Assembly (NCBI RefSeq): GCF_918741275.1
Contig: NZ_CAKKNA010000009.1
Span: 151,824-215,823 of the forward strand
Origin: Bacillus sp. CECT 9360
GTDB taxonomy: Bacteria; Bacillota; Bacilli; Bacillales; DSM-1321
Length of the DNA: 64,000 nucleotides
Reading direction: 5' to 3'
The position numbers and the translations under genes were made by a program. Position 1 is the first letter of the stretch. The number at the start of each line of letters is the position of its first letter. The notes below the pieces were generated by a model, which saw only the letters and a list, made by a program, of their open reading frames with translations, was not told the DNA's origin and did not search any database. Positions 25,325-35,128 of the stretch are shown piece after piece.

Positions 25325-26917
25325 ATGAATTTTTCAGAAGTAATTGTGGTTGGAAGCGGGATCGCCGCACTCCAGACTGCATTAGAAGCAGCCAAAGGTA
25401 AAAATGTGATGATTTTCACAAAGTCTGGATTGAGAACTAGCAATTCCTATTTGGCACAAGGCGGGATTGCGGTGGCAATGTCCCCAAGCGACAGCATAAT
25501 CAAACATGAACAGGACACACTGCTTGCCGGCAGGAATTATAACAATGCGGAAGCCGTCATGAAATTAGTGCAAGAAGCGCCTTCTGCCATGAACTCATTA
25601 ATGATAGCCGGTATGGAATTCGACCGGGATCAGTTTGGGAATGTGTCTCTTGGAATGGAAGGAGCACACAGTGAAAGAAGGATATTACACAGTCATGGCG
25701 ACGCGACGGGGAAATTTTTGATTGAACATTATCTTTTCCAAATCCAGCATTCTCCGGTAAAGGTGATGGAAGGATTCGAGGTTACCGGGCTTATCATGAG
25801 TGAAAACAATTCCTGCATCGGTGTTAAAACGGTGAGTCCGGAAGGCCGGATTGAATCTTATTTGGCAGAGCATGTCGTTCTCTCGACTGGGGGCTGCGGC
25901 GCACTGTACCGTTTTACCTCGAATTCTCCTGCGGCCACAGGGGAAGGCCTAGCGATGGCACTGAAAGCAGGAGCGAGAATCAAAGATATGGAATTCATCC
26001 AGTTTCACCCGACCTTGCTTTACACACATGGAAAAACAAATGGACTCGTCTCGGAAGCGGTTCGGGGCGAAGGGGCAAAGCTGGTCACGGAAACAGGCAA
26101 CAAAATCATGGACGGCATACATCCGTTAAAGGATCTTGCGCCGCGGCATATCGTTGCACAGACAATCTTTTCTTATCTTCGACGAGGCGAAATGGTCTAT
26201 CTTGATATTTCCATGATTCCAAATTTCCCGGCTCGCTTCCCTTCAGTTGCCTCTTTATGTGAAGAAAATGGGATTGATATCAACGGAAAGATACCGATTG
26301 CCCCAGGTAATCACTTTTTGATGGGCGGCATTGAAACGGATGACGTTGGCAGAACCTCTGTTCAAGGACTGTATGCTGTCGGCGAGGCCGCTTGTACGGG
26401 TGTCCATGGGGCAAACAGGCTCGCGAGCAATTCCTTGCTCGAAGGGATTGTGTTTGGTCAAAGCACTGGTCGATTCATTGCCAGGCAGCCGGTCAGGGAA
26501 CTGCCAAAACATTCAATAGAAGTAACTGGACAAAAGTATGTTCATCAGTTGCCTTCCTTAACCAAGCTTAGTGATAAGTTAATGGAATATGCGGGCATTG
26601 TCAGAAACGAGACTGGTCTTCGAACGCTGCTCAATTGGCTCGAAAGCTTCGATTTGCTAGGCCTGTTGAAACAAGACGTCAGCTCTTTCCCTATCGAGCA
26701 GCGGCTTGTTGTTAATGGGATGTTGGTGGCATGGATGATTGCAGAATCGGCCCTATGCCGAACGGAAAGCCGTGGCGGTCATTTTCGGAGTGACTTCCCG
26801 ATGGAAAATGACAAAAGCTGGCTCCATCAATCCATTGTCATCGATAAAAATGTGATGAAAAACCGATTGAAAGGACGGGCATTCGATGAACAAGTTAAAG
26901 CTAAGGCAACTACTTGA
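25325..26917 (+). CDS. nadB: L-aspartate oxidase
   Basis: 530 residues, FAD-dependent. It oxidises aspartate to iminoaspartate, first step of NAD synthesis. N-terminal FAD loop VVGSGIAALQTALEA, succinate-dehydrogenase-family signatures SNSYLAQGGIAVAM, HSHGDATGK, FIQFHPTLLY, EAVRGEGAKLV and GEAACTGVHGANRLASNSLLE. GGAGGGCGG precedes the ATG. First gene of nadBCA; its 3' end overlaps nadC by 32 bp. Confidence 0.96.
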   Translation: MNFSEVIVVGSGIAALQTALEAAKGKNVMIFTKSGLRTSNSYLAQGGIAVAMSPSDSIIKHEQDTLLAGRNYNNAEAVMKLVQEAPSAMNSLMIAGMEFDRDQFGNVSLGMEGAHSERRILHSHGDATGKFLIEHYLFQIQHSPVKVMEGFEVTGLIMSENNSCIGVKTVSPEGRIESYLAEHVVLSTGGCGALYRFTSNSPAATGEGLAMALKAGARIKDMEFIQFHPTLLYTHGKTNGLVSEAVRGEGAKLVTETGNKIMDGIHPLKDLAPRHIVAQTIFSYLRRGEMVYLDISMIPNFPARFPSVASLCEENGIDINGKIPIAPGNHFLMGGIETDDVGRTSVQGLYAVGEAACTGVHGANRLASNSLLEGIVFGQSTGRFIARQPVRELPKHSIEVTGQKYVHQLPSLTKLSDKLMEYAGIVRNETGLRTLLNWLESFDLLGLLKQDVSSFPIEQRLVVNGMLVAWMIAESALCRTESRGGHFRSDFPMENDKSWLHQSIVIDKNVMKNRLKGRAFDEQVKAKATT

Positions 26918-27755
26918 ACAGTTTTTCATGGAAGATATCGGCGACCGGGACGTAACAAGCGACCTGTTATTTACAGAACAAGAGCAGGGAACGCTGACCT
27001 TCATCGCAAAGGAGGACGGAATTTTTTCTGGACGGGACGTGGTTCAGACCGGATTTGCCCTATTGGATGAGAAAGCAAACGTCCAACTAATGGTACAAGA
27101 TGGAGATTCCTTTTTTAGCGGTGACGAGCTAGCCTTGATCACTGGAAATATGGCTGCGCTTCTCAAAGCGGAAAGGGTTGTCCTCAATTTGGTTCAAAGA
27201 ATGAGCGCGATAGCCACTCAAGCTGGGAAAGCCGTGAGAATTCTTGAAGGAACGAAAACAAAGCCGTGTGACACAAGAAAAACGACACCGGGGCTAAGAA
27301 TGCTCGAAAAATATGCCGTCCGATGCGGCGGGGCTTTCAACCACCGATACGGCCTCTACGACACGGTGATGATAAAAGACAATCATATTTCATTTGCGGG
27401 CTCCATAGCGAAAGCGGTCCAACTGGCAAAATCAAAGATCGGCCACACGGTCAAGATTGAAGTGGAGACAGAATCCGCAGAGCAAGTGATAGAGGCAACC
27501 GAGGCGGGAATCGATATCATCATGTTTGACAATCAGACACCCGAACAGATTAAGCAACTCATTTCACTCGTGCCGCCACACATTATCACTGAAGCATCAG
27601 GCGGAATCAATCTTGAGAATCTGCACGTATACCGTGATTGCGGTGTCGACTATATTTCGCTTGGCAGCCTTACCCACAGCGTAAGAGCGCTGGATATTAG
27701 TGCAAAAGTAAAATTGAATATACTTCAGAAACTTAAGGAGGGAGATTTTTTATGA
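26886..27755 (+). CDS. nadC: Nicotinate-nucleotide pyrophosphorylase (quinolinate phosphoribosyltransferase)
   Basis: 289 residues. It joins quinolinate and PRPP to nicotinate mononucleotide, third step of the pathway. Motifs: [51 protein letters not shown] with [16 protein letters not shown], and [23 protein letters not shown]. Overlaps nadB by 32 bp and nadA by 4 bp, so the three are translationally tied. Confidence 0.96.
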   Translation: MNKLKLRQLLEQFFMEDIGDRDVTSDLLFTEQEQGTLTFIAKEDGIFSGRDVVQTGFALLDEKANVQLMVQDGDSFFSGDELALITGNMAALLKAERVVLNLVQRMSAIATQAGKAVRILEGTKTKPCDTRKTTPGLRMLEKYAVRCGGAFNHRYGLYDTVMIKDNHISFAGSIAKAVQLAKSKIGHTVKIEVETESAEQVIEATEAGIDIIMFDNQTPEQIKQLISLVPPHIITEASGGINLENLHVYRDCGVDYISLGSLTHSVRALDISAKVKLNILQKLKEGDFL

Positions 27756-28849
27756 GTATATTGGAAATGGCGGTTGGGATGCTTCCTGATAAATATAAAA
27801 GCATGAACACGGAGGAGATGGAAAACAGGGTCAGCGAAATTAAGCACAAACTCGGTTCCTCCTTGTTTATTCCAGGGCATCATTATCAGCGCGAAGAAGT
27901 TATCCAATTTGCAGATGTAACGGGGGATTCACTGCAGCTCGCCCAGCTTTCGGCCAGTAATCGTGATGCCAGGCATATTGTGTTTTGCGGGGTCCATTTT
28001 ATGGCCGAGACGGCGGATATCCTCACCTCAGAAAATCAAATCGTTGTGCTGCCTGATATGCGCGCCGGTTGTTCGATGGCAGATATGGCGGACATCCATC
28101 AGACCGAAAGAGCATGGGAGAAGCTACAGCATATATTTGGTGACACGATCCTGCCTCTAACATATGTCAACTCGACAGCAAGCATCAAGGCTTTTGTCGG
28201 CAGAAATGGAGGAGCAACCGTGACATCCTCCAACGCTAAGAAAATGCTACAATGGGCATTTACCCAAAAAGAACGGATCCTTTTCTTGCCTGACCAGCAC
28301 CTTGGCCGCAATACGGCTTTTGATATAGGGATTGCTCTCGACAAAATGGCTGTCTGGGATCCGCACCGGGATGAACTGCTTTATGACGGGGATGAACAAG
28401 AAATAAAAGTACTGCTCTGGAAAGGGCACTGTTCTGTTCATGAAAACTTCACCGTTGCCAACATTGAAGCAGTAAGAGCAGAGCATCCAAAAATGAAGGT
28501 TCTCGTTCATCCGGAATGCAGAAGAGAAGTCGTTGAGCTATCCGACTATAACGGATCCACATCCTACATCATCAAGATGCTCGAAAAAGCAGAACCGGGC
28601 AGCGAGTGGGCGATCGGAACGGAAAGCAATCTTGTAAAACGATTAATGATGACCCATCCCGATAAAAAGATTATCTCACTTAATCCCAATATGTGTCCGT
28701 GCCTGACCATGAACCGAATTGATTTACCACATTTATTATGGTCACTGGAGTCAATTGAAAAAGGCAATATCGTGGGTCCGATTAAGGTCGAAAAGGAAAT
28801 TGCCAATGATGCCGCTCGCGCCTTGGAGAGAATGCTGCAAAGGGCATAA
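27752..28849 (+). CDS. nadA: Quinolinate synthase, 4Fe-4S
   Basis: 365 residues. It condenses iminoaspartate with dihydroxyacetone phosphate to quinolinate. Cluster ligands can be placed at Cys107 ([10 protein letters not shown]), Cys227 ([10 protein letters not shown]) and Cys317 (second Cys of NMCPCLTMN), matching B. subtilis Cys110, Cys230 and Cys320 with a constant offset of three. Other signatures: [31 protein letters not shown] precedes the ATG. The cluster is presumably built with help of NifS in this locus. Confidence 0.96.
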   Translation: MSILEMAVGMLPDKYKSMNTEEMENRVSEIKHKLGSSLFIPGHHYQREEVIQFADVTGDSLQLAQLSASNRDARHIVFCGVHFMAETADILTSENQIVVLPDMRAGCSMADMADIHQTERAWEKLQHIFGDTILPLTYVNSTASIKAFVGRNGGATVTSSNAKKMLQWAFTQKERILFLPDQHLGRNTAFDIGIALDKMAVWDPHRDELLYDGDEQEIKVLLWKGHCSVHENFTVANIEAVRAEHPKMKVLVHPECRREVVELSDYNGSTSYIIKMLEKAEPGSEWAIGTESNLVKRLMMTHPDKKIISLNPNMCPCLTMNRIDLPHLLWSLESIEKGNIVGPIKVEKEIANDAARALERMLQRA

Positions 28850-28868
28850 TTAATAAAATCAATACGGA

Positions 28869-28891
28869 GGGCCTAACCAGGTCCTTTTTTT
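28869..28891 (+). terminator. Terminator of nadBCA
   Basis: Short GGCCT / AGGTC stem with an AACC loop (one G-U pair) and seven T; a dispersed repeat begins right after it. Confidence 0.75.
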
Positions 28892-28986
28892 GGCAGAAGG
28901 GAAAATATAAACTTTCCTTTCTGCATATGGCAACTACGTCTAATCTCCGCCTTACGGCTCGTCAATCGACGAGTTTTCTTTATGGA
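28892..28986 (+). repeat. Dispersed intergenic element, copy 2
   Basis: Near-identical to 22340-22435: GGCAGAAGGGAAAATATAAA with its paired CTTTCCTTTCTGC, then GGCAACTACGTCTAATCTCC, CGCCTTACGG and CTCGTCAATCGACGAG. Again placed immediately behind a terminator T run. Confidence 0.9.
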
Positions 28987-29104
28987 GATAATCATCAGGA
29001 ATCATAAATAATTTCTTTTGCGCATAAGTTTTGATGAAAATGATAGCAATTTGCCCAGGGCTTCATAGTATGTAAGGACATATGCATAGGAGGGATTTAG
29101 CAAC

Positions 29105-30823
29105 GTGAAAATTCATATTGTCCAAAAAGGGGATACACTTTGGAAGCTCTCGAAGAAGTACGGCGTCAGTTTCGAAGAGCTGAAGAAAGCAAATACCCAG
29201 CTTAGCAACCCGGATATGATAATGCCGGGCATGAAAATTAAAGTGCCAGGTTCTTCAGGCAGTGTAAAAAAAGAAACAGTGAAACCGAGTGTGAAAGAAG
29301 CTCCGACACAGTATACACAACCGGTAAAAGAGCAGCCGATGGTAGCACAACCGCCTATACCTCAGCCGTTTGTACAACAACCAATTGTAAAAGAACAGCC
29401 AAAACCCCAGCCTTATATACAACAACCGATGGTAAAAGAACAGCCAAAACCCCAGCCTTATATACAACAACCGATGGTAAAAGAACAGCCAAAACCTCAA
29501 CCTTTTATACAACCGAAAGAAGAACCATTTCCAAAGCAAATCGTTAAAGAACAGCCCGTCATGCCTGAAATTGACATGGAAATAGATATCAATAATTATT
29601 ATATGGTCAACATGGTAAAGCCACCAGTACCCAAAATGGTGGAACCGAAAGTTATGAAAGAGGAAAGTCCAGAAGTGGAATATGCTCCTGCACCTGATTG
29701 CGTCCCAGTCACACCGATCATGCCGGGAACGGGATTTTGCCTTCCTTATCAACCGTGGGCCATTCCGCAAATGCAGCAGTCCTTCCCACAAGTTCAGGAG
29801 TGGGAAAGCTGTTCCGATACATCAGAAATGCAATACATGCAACAACAAGGCTACGGCACAGGCTTCAACCCGTATCGCCAGGAAAGAATGGCAAATCATC
29901 AGTATGACTCCTCATCTTTTGATCAGGCGGGGTACGGGCAATTATATGGAAACAGTCCTGCAATGGGCGGGTCATATGCTCCCGAGGTCCCTTCTTATGA
30001 ATCGTCCATGGAATCACCGGCAAACCTTATGAGTACGTATAATCAGCACCATCAGTATCCGAAGTTTCAACCACAATATCAGCAACCGGAATATCAGCAA
30101 TACCCAGAGATTCAACCACAATATCAGCAGTACCCGGAATCTAAGGAGTACCCAAAGTTTCAACCACAATACCAACAGCCGGAGTATGAGCAGTACCCGG
30201 AATCTAAGGAATACCCAAAGTTTCAACCACAATATCAACAGCCGGAATCTGAGCAGTATCCGAAGTTTCAACCACAATACCAACAGCCGGAGTATGAGCA
30301 GTACCCGGAGGTTCAGCCACAATATCAGCAGTACCCGGAATCTAAGGAGTACCCAAAGTTTCAACCACAATACCAACAGCTGGAATCTGAGCAGTATCCG
30401 AAGTTTCAACCACAATACCAGCAGCCGGAATATCAGCAGTACCCAGAGGTTCAACCACAATACCAGCAGCCGGAATATGAGCAGTACCCAGGGGTTCAGC
30501 TACAATATCAGCAGTACCCGGAGAGTCAGCAGTACCCAGAGGTTCAGCTACAATATCAGCAGTATCAACAGATGCAACCACTATACTCTTATCCACAGCA
30601 GGTTCCGCTGCCAGGCATGCCGGGAAGCAAGGACTGCGGCTGTGGCGGAGGTTCACGATCTGACATACACCAACTTTACCAATATCAACAACCAATGCCG
30701 ATGAGATTTCCGCAGCCTGAACCGGAACATAATCAAGGGAGCGAGTTCCACTCTGTAATTGATCCATACAAACCGGATGTTTTCAAAATGCCGGAATTCG
30801 CTGATGAAAGCAGCGGATTATAA
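29105..30823 (+). CDS. safA: Spore coat assembly protein SafA with expanded Pro/Gln-rich repeats
   Basis: 572 residues against about 387 in B. subtilis. An N-terminal LysM domain (about 1-48, VQKGDTLWKLSKKYGVSFEE) binds spore peptidoglycan at the cortex-coat interface; SafA then recruits inner-coat proteins. The rest is repetitive: about three copies of KEQPKPQPYIQQPMV (about 95-140) and a long region (about 315-500) built on FQPQYQQPEYEQYPE-like units, rich in Gln, Pro and Tyr and thus likely cross-linked. Near the C-terminus is CGCGGGSR. GTG start with AGGAGGGA 8 bases upstream. The repeats are also tandem at DNA level, so length is probably variable between strains. Confidence 0.9.
   Translation: MKIHIVQKGDTLWKLSKKYGVSFEELKKANTQLSNPDMIMPGMKIKVPGSSGSVKKETVKPSVKEAPTQYTQPVKEQPMVAQPPIPQPFVQQPIVKEQPKPQPYIQQPMVKEQPKPQPYIQQPMVKEQPKPQPFIQPKEEPFPKQIVKEQPVMPEIDMEIDINNYYMVNMVKPPVPKMVEPKVMKEESPEVEYAPAPDCVPVTPIMPGTGFCLPYQPWAIPQMQQSFPQVQEWESCSDTSEMQYMQQQGYGTGFNPYRQERMANHQYDSSSFDQAGYGQLYGNSPAMGGSYAPEVPSYESSMESPANLMSTYNQHHQYPKFQPQYQQPEYQQYPEIQPQYQQYPESKEYPKFQPQYQQPEYEQYPESKEYPKFQPQYQQPESEQYPKFQPQYQQPEYEQYPEVQPQYQQYPESKEYPKFQPQYQQLESEQYPKFQPQYQQPEYQQYPEVQPQYQQPEYEQYPGVQLQYQQYPESQQYPEVQLQYQQYQQMQPLYSYPQQVPLPGMPGSKDCGCGGGSRSDIHQLYQYQQPMPMRFPQPEPEHNQGSEFHSVIDPYKPDVFKMPEFADESSGL
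29386..29515 (+). repeat. safA: 45-bp tandem repeat inside safA
   Basis: About three copies of a 45-bp unit coding for VKEQPKPQPYIQQPM; two neighbouring copies are almost identical in DNA, which points to recent duplication. Confidence 0.8.
30050..30575 (+). repeat. safA: Long in-frame tandem repeat region inside safA
   Basis: Units built from the coding blocks KFQPQYQQ, PEYEQYPE, SKEYP and EVQPQYQQ in changing order, with period lengths that are multiples of 3, so the frame is kept. Antisense open frames here are shadows of the repeats. Confidence 0.85.
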
Positions 30824-30826
30824 AAC

Positions 30827-31780
30827 ATGGGAGACAGTGATTTTATCAACTGTCTCTTCTCTTATTTAGAAAATCACGGGCTTAAAGCAAAAGACATCAA
30901 AAAAATTCGGGGTACTGTTTATTTGCTTAAATTAAAAAATCGTAAGCTTCTTATACTGAAAGGATTTGCCGACCGGGAAACCCTACATCGGCAACAGAGA
31001 TTGACATCCCTTTTAAATCGGAATGGATTTACGCACACCTATAAATTTTTTTCGCAAATCCCGCCGTTTTCATATAATAATCGATTGTTTTCGCTCATCG
31101 AGTACATCCAGCCACACGAGGATACGTTTCATTTTTTTCATGATGGAAACCGGAAGGAAGGACTCAGGCTTCTCTCACAGTTTCATCATGCTTCCAAAAA
31201 GATTCTCGCTGAGCTTTCAGGTAAAGTGCCGACATTTAATCAAATCCAGAGATGGGAAGAAAGGCAGGAAAAATTCAAAAGCATTCTGCCGGTCGTCAGT
31301 TTTTATGTATCAGACTTCATTTTAACTGAATATCATGCATGGGCGTCATGGTCTTTGAATGGCATGAAACTTTTTGAGGATTCACTGCTTCACGAAGAAA
31401 CCACGATTATTCACGGAGATGTCGCGCATCATAATTTCCTGCGGAGATCTGATGGTACGCTTTGCTTAATTGATTTTGATTTAATGGCTATAGGGCCCGC
31501 GGCTATTGACTATCTGCAATTTGCAAACAGAATATTGCCATCCTTGAATTATGATGCTGACGCTTTATGGAGTTATCCCGAGTTAAAGCAATACCAAACA
31601 AACCCTGCCTTTTTATATGCGCTCACTTATCCGACTGATATTTTCAGAGAATGGAACAGACTTGTTAAAGAGAACGATATTGAAAAACATGCCGTCTGGA
31701 AGTTGACGGTTCAAGATTTCAATGCCCGGATGGCTTTTAATAGGAAAATCGCCCGAACAATTGGGATGCCATTATTTTAG
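30827..31780 (+). CDS. Spore-coat kinase-like (CotS/APH-fold) protein
   Basis: 317 residues with the aminoglycoside-phosphotransferase fold: N-terminal lobe (RKLLILKGFADRETL, with the likely nucleotide lysine) and C-terminal catalytic HGDVAHHNFLRR (Brenner-type HGDxxxxN) plus CLIDFDLMAIGPAAIDY (metal-binding Asp). CotS, CotI and YutH of Bacillus spores belong here. It starts 3 bases after the safA stop and has no good SD of its own, so it is probably translated by coupling with safA and made late in sporulation. Substrate unknown; true antibiotic resistance is unlikely. Confidence 0.78.
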   Translation: MGDSDFINCLFSYLENHGLKAKDIKKIRGTVYLLKLKNRKLLILKGFADRETLHRQQRLTSLLNRNGFTHTYKFFSQIPPFSYNNRLFSLIEYIQPHEDTFHFFHDGNRKEGLRLLSQFHHASKKILAELSGKVPTFNQIQRWEERQEKFKSILPVVSFYVSDFILTEYHAWASWSLNGMKLFEDSLLHEETTIIHGDVAHHNFLRRSDGTLCLIDFDLMAIGPAAIDYLQFANRILPSLNYDADALWSYPELKQYQTNPAFLYALTYPTDIFREWNRLVKENDIEKHAVWKLTVQDFNARMAFNRKIARTIGMPLF

Positions 31781-31888
31781 ATTATTGGCCTGATTTTACA
31801 GGTTAAACCTCCCCCTTGGTTAGTATGCTAATACATGAGCAGGTTCTGTACAATCTGCTTATCCAATTCAGCAAAGGGGGTTTTGTTG

Positions 31889-32563
31889 TTGAGGAAGTTT
31901 TTTATGGTACTGCCGTTCTGCGTGATATTGTGTGGCTGCGGGTTTGATGATAATGAAGCGGTGAGGCCTGCAGGGTATTATTCCACTGACGAGGATGATT
32001 TAGTGAGGCGGATCAATTATCAGGCACCAATCACGCATATGTATCAAGACATGAATGCGGTAGAAAGAAGGCAGGAAGCGACTGAGCGGCAGGGAGGCAA
32101 TCCAACGATCCCGCTGTCCACTTATGGGGACGGGTATTTTTACCACGATAGTAGCTTCAGTACAAGGGATACCAACTATCATGGACATATAAGTAAACCG
32201 CAAACTCCGCGTTCATCCTACTACACGGCATATGATGGACGGCTGGTTGATCAAATAAGGGCAAGAGCCAACCGGGTAAATAACGTTAACGACTCCCGGG
32301 CAGTCATCTACAAAGGAGATATTCTCGTTACGGCTTTACTTGAAGATATCAGTGACCCTCAAGCTGTAAGGAATGCCATAGAGAAGAGCGTCCGTCCCCT
32401 TGTCGGGAAACATAAACTACATGTAACCACCGATCAAGGGGTCTATTATCGATCCATCGCACTCGATAATAGAATGAGGAAAGGCGATCGCAGGGACATG
32501 TTTGACCAGGATGCGGCGGATATGTTCGAAAACATCGAGATTCATGAAAATCATTTGCAGTAA
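31889..32563 (+). CDS. YhcN/YlaJ family sporulation lipoprotein (CoxA-like)
   Basis: About 224 residues. A signal peptide ends in the lipobox LCGC (cysteine about 16), then a divergent linker and the YhcN/YlaJ domain (about 130-215, LVDQIRARANRVNNVNDSRA and the VALLEDIS-like VTALLEDISDPQA). In B. subtilis the gene at this place is coxA, for a spore cortex protein. The start is one of three consecutive TTG codons (31883, 31886, 31889) after AAAGGGGG; 31889 has the best spacing. A longer frame from 31835 would bury the signal peptide. Confidence 0.8.
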   Translation: MRKFFMVLPFCVILCGCGFDDNEAVRPAGYYSTDEDDLVRRINYQAPITHMYQDMNAVERRQEATERQGGNPTIPLSTYGDGYFYHDSSFSTRDTNYHGHISKPQTPRSSYYTAYDGRLVDQIRARANRVNNVNDSRAVIYKGDILVTALLEDISDPQAVRNAIEKSVRPLVGKHKLHVTTDQGVYYRSIALDNRMRKGDRRDMFDQDAADMFENIEIHENHLQ

Positions 32564-32636
32564 TGTAAGCAGAGCTCAGGCTTTGCTTTTTTTATGGATA
32601 TTTTAAAAGCCCCTCCATTAGGAGAGGCTGGCTTGC

Positions 32637-33353
32637 TTATTCTGCAGGAGTTCCAGGAGGATTCGCTTGTTTGTTTTTTCTTCTCACGAAAAGAAACACG
32701 AATATAATGACAAGTAAAGCACCTATCGCCAGTAAGGCAATATTCACGTAGTTTATTTTCTTGAATTCAAAATCAACATCGTTCTTGACATTTGGCGTGA
32801 AATTCCAGACTAGTTCTTTCCCTTCATTTTTAACCTCAGTCGCATTATTCTCCCCTGCTTCTACAGGCAATTCTAAATTGAATGTCAGTTCCATTTGGCT
32901 AATCATGGACTCAACCATCTGCTGATCGAATTCTTCACTTTCAGCATCGTCCGTCATGCCGGTGAAATCAAAAACACCATCGACTTTATATGTATCTGTA
33001 AAGAAGCCCTTCGTTTCCTTCACTTTGAAGTCGAATAATTGCTGTTCATCACTGGGGCTTTTCATATCCTCAAAGGACTCGAAATGCTTTTTGAGCGTTA
33101 ACCCGATATATTTTTCACTGTTATAATCGGTTGCTTTAAAGCCTTCCTTTTCGGCCTCCTGTTTAGTGTCTTCGAGATCATTTGTGATATCGGTTCCACC
33201 AAAAGTAGCGATTTGCTTGTCGATTCCATATACCAATGTTAAATCACTGCTGCCATCAGAATTTATCTTTAAAGAAGTATCAACCTTTACGCAACCAGTA
33301 AGGATCAGTACAAAGGTTAACAAACAAATAAGAACGCCGAGATGTTTTTTCAT
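32637..33353 (-). CDS. LppM-type lipoprotein with C-terminal membrane anchor
   Basis: 238 residues. Signal peptide with lipobox LTGC (cysteine about 20), an extracytoplasmic beta-rich domain of the LppM type (CVKVDTSLKINSDGSSDLTL and similar), and a C-terminal membrane segment (NIALLAIGALLVIIFVFLFV, about 205-226) followed by a basic tail. Function unknown. The ATG at 33353 is preferred over the one at 33362 because AAAGGG sits too near the latter. It is transcribed against coxA-like and bofC. Confidence 0.75.
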   Translation of the reverse strand: MKKHLGVLICLLTFVLILTGCVKVDTSLKINSDGSSDLTLVYGIDKQIATFGGTDITNDLEDTKQEAEKEGFKATDYNSEKYIGLTLKKHFESFEDMKSPSDEQQLFDFKVKETKGFFTDTYKVDGVFDFTGMTDDAESEEFDQQMVESMISQMELTFNLELPVEAGENNATEVKNEGKELVWNFTPNVKNDVDFEFKKINYVNIALLAIGALLVIIFVFLFVRRKNKQANPPGTPAE

Positions 33354-33508
33354 AATCACCATACCCTTTATTTAATATCTACTTTTCATTTATCGGAAAT
33401 GTTCACAAAAAGTTAATAGCTCGGGATATTGATAAAATAAACGGTTAAAATTCCAAAAGCCGTCTAAACTATAAATAGAATTACACTTCTTACAGAGAGG
33501 TGATGGAA

Positions 33509-34027
33509 ATGAAAGGCTGGATCGTGTTTCTAACAGTATTGATGAGTGTTGGTTTAACCGTTTCGGGTGAGGTGGAGGCGGCCCATCCTGAAAAGGAAAG
33601 GCAAATAACCGAACCGCTTGAGCGGAAGGTGGTTCTGCAGAGGATCTATGTTGATGGTGAGATGAGCGAAGAAATATATTTCGAGAAGATATTGGCGATG
33701 GAGGACTTCTGGGCCAACTACCAGGACTGGCAGCTCATCGACCAAAATGAGGAACGAATCATCTTTCAAAGAAAAGAAAATGACATATCTCCATTGCTGA
33801 AGGCCAATGGCTTTTTCGGCGTGTCAGAGGATGGCACCCTGTCCATCTTTAACGGCAAACCGCGAGATTCACAAATCATCCAATCCTTTTTTCAAATAGA
33901 TGTGAAAAAGCTGGAATCGTATAAACAACAGGAACTGCGCAAAGGCATACCGATCTTGAGCAAGAGTCGGTATGAACAAATGATAGAGGCCTATAAGCCG
34001 TATTCATTTCCTAAGATTGAAAAGTAG
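33509..34027 (+). CDS. bofC: Forespore regulator BofC
   Basis: 172 residues with an N-terminal signal peptide (WIVFLTVLMSVGLTVSGEVEA). BofC is secreted into the space between forespore membranes, where it restrains the SpoIVB protease that triggers SpoIVFA cleavage and sigma-K activation; both spoIVFA and spoIVFB are in this window. Sequence features include the BofC domain (VVLQRIYVDGEMSEE, about 45-60). The ATG at 33509 fits AGAGGTG best. bofC and ruvA are neighbours in B. subtilis; here a NERD gene and array C lie between. Confidence 0.88.
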   Translation: MKGWIVFLTVLMSVGLTVSGEVEAAHPEKERQITEPLERKVVLQRIYVDGEMSEEIYFEKILAMEDFWANYQDWQLIDQNEERIIFQRKENDISPLLKANGFFGVSEDGTLSIFNGKPRDSQIIQSFFQIDVKKLESYKQQELRKGIPILSKSRYEQMIEAYKPYSFPKIEK

Positions 34028-34030
34028 CAA

Positions 34031-34060
34031 GCGGGACACTTTAGCGGTGGTCCCGCTTTG
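34031..34060. terminator. Bidirectional hairpin between bofC and the NERD gene
   Basis: GCGGGAC / GTCCCGC stem with a 12-base loop. It begins 3 bases after the bofC stop and ends one base before the stop of the opposing gene. Confidence 0.75.
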
Positions 34061-35026
34061 TTATGGGGGTGACTGAAGATAGCGTTTGTTTTTAGGTGCT
34101 CCTTCTGAAGGTAAATTCATGGATTTGAGAATTCTTTTAGCAATATGCCGGGAGGGGATATGGAGAAAATCTCGAGATTCAGTATTTTTAATATAAGGCT
34201 TAATAAGGTGGAAATAATCGTTAAGAGCTTGAATGTGGGCATGTTTAGATGGAGAGTTGCATGAGGGACAAAGCCAGAATCCTATTTTTCTGATCATTGG
34301 AAGATGGGAACATATCGGACAAATAGTTCCGGTAAGCAAGTGTTCGCGAGGAATAGTATAGGTTTCGAGAACGTTGGGGTTGTGTGGCGAATGTTCGCGT
34401 ATTAATAGACGGCTTATTTTTTTGAGCTCTTTTTGAGATATAGCTTCTTTACTATATTTGTTTTCTAATTCTTTTATTTTATTTTCCAAATCTGCTGAGT
34501 GGCATATTTTTTCATATTCCCGGGAGTACCCTGATTTTAGCTTGATGACGGTGGATGGATTGCTTATGATAACCAGATATTCTACAGGAAGAGGTGTGAA
34601 TTTTTCAACCTCCATCCAAGATACTAGTTCCCGCTGCTGCCGCTTTACTTGTAAAATGGGATCGGGGAATCCCTCCTCTTTGTCGTTGATGGTTCTTATA
34701 AGTTGATTAAAAGTACGGTCAAAATATAAAGCACCCGAAATATTTTTTATCTCAATGATTAAGGCAAAATATTTCGAAATAATGAGGCTGTCCATTTGAA
34801 AGTTATAGGTTCCGTTGTTTAAACATAGGTCGTGAAAGATGAGATACTCTTTTTCGGGAAGAGAATTGAAATGAATATCTACTGACTCCTCGCCATTGAA
34901 ACCTGCTTGCCTTTTGGCGAGATCTCTTTCAATTTTAGGCCGCTTTGGATAAGTGGCAGGAAGCCGCCTCAGCAATGCCTCCAATTTTACTATTGTTAAT
35001 GGAAGTTCTCGATTTTTGGCAATCAT
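34061..35026 (-). CDS. NERD-domain protein with zinc ribbon (copy 2)
   Basis: 321 residues, about half identical by eye with the protein at 13789. The NERD nuclease-like residues are kept (GFNGEESVDIHF, FQMDSLIIS, ALIIEIKN), as are the zinc ribbon (CPICSHLP ... WLCPSCNS), HAHIQALNDYF and the helical tail SRHIAKRILKSMN. AAAGGAG precedes the ATG. It lies between bofC and ruvA, which are adjacent in B. subtilis; array C begins about 100 bases upstream of its start, in the divergent gap to ruvA. Two paralogues, both inserted into conserved order and both next to a repeat array, is the notable point. Confidence 0.8.
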   Translation of the reverse strand: MIAKNRELPLTIVKLEALLRRLPATYPKRPKIERDLAKRQAGFNGEESVDIHFNSLPEKEYLIFHDLCLNNGTYNFQMDSLIISKYFALIIEIKNISGALYFDRTFNQLIRTINDKEEGFPDPILQVKRQQRELVSWMEVEKFTPLPVEYLVIISNPSTVIKLKSGYSREYEKICHSADLENKIKELENKYSKEAISQKELKKISRLLIREHSPHNPNVLETYTIPREHLLTGTICPICSHLPMIRKIGFWLCPSCNSPSKHAHIQALNDYFHLIKPYIKNTESRDFLHIPSRHIAKRILKSMNLPSEGAPKNKRYLQSPP

Positions 35027-35128
35027 TATGATTACTCCTTTCTGTTTTTTGATAAAATTCTTTATTTACTTGAATAATCCTGCTTGGGAGATGAAGATTT
35101 TTTAATCGATAACTAGCATCTTGTTTTT

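Noticed and set aside
29255..30767. Long antisense and alternative frames over safA
   Set aside because: They are shadows of the Pro/Gln-rich repeats; the plus frame has LysM, SD and family position.
30827..31780. Aminoglycoside resistance gene
   Set aside because: The APH-like HGD...N motif is shared with spore-coat kinase-like proteins, and the gene is coupled to safA in a sporulation region.
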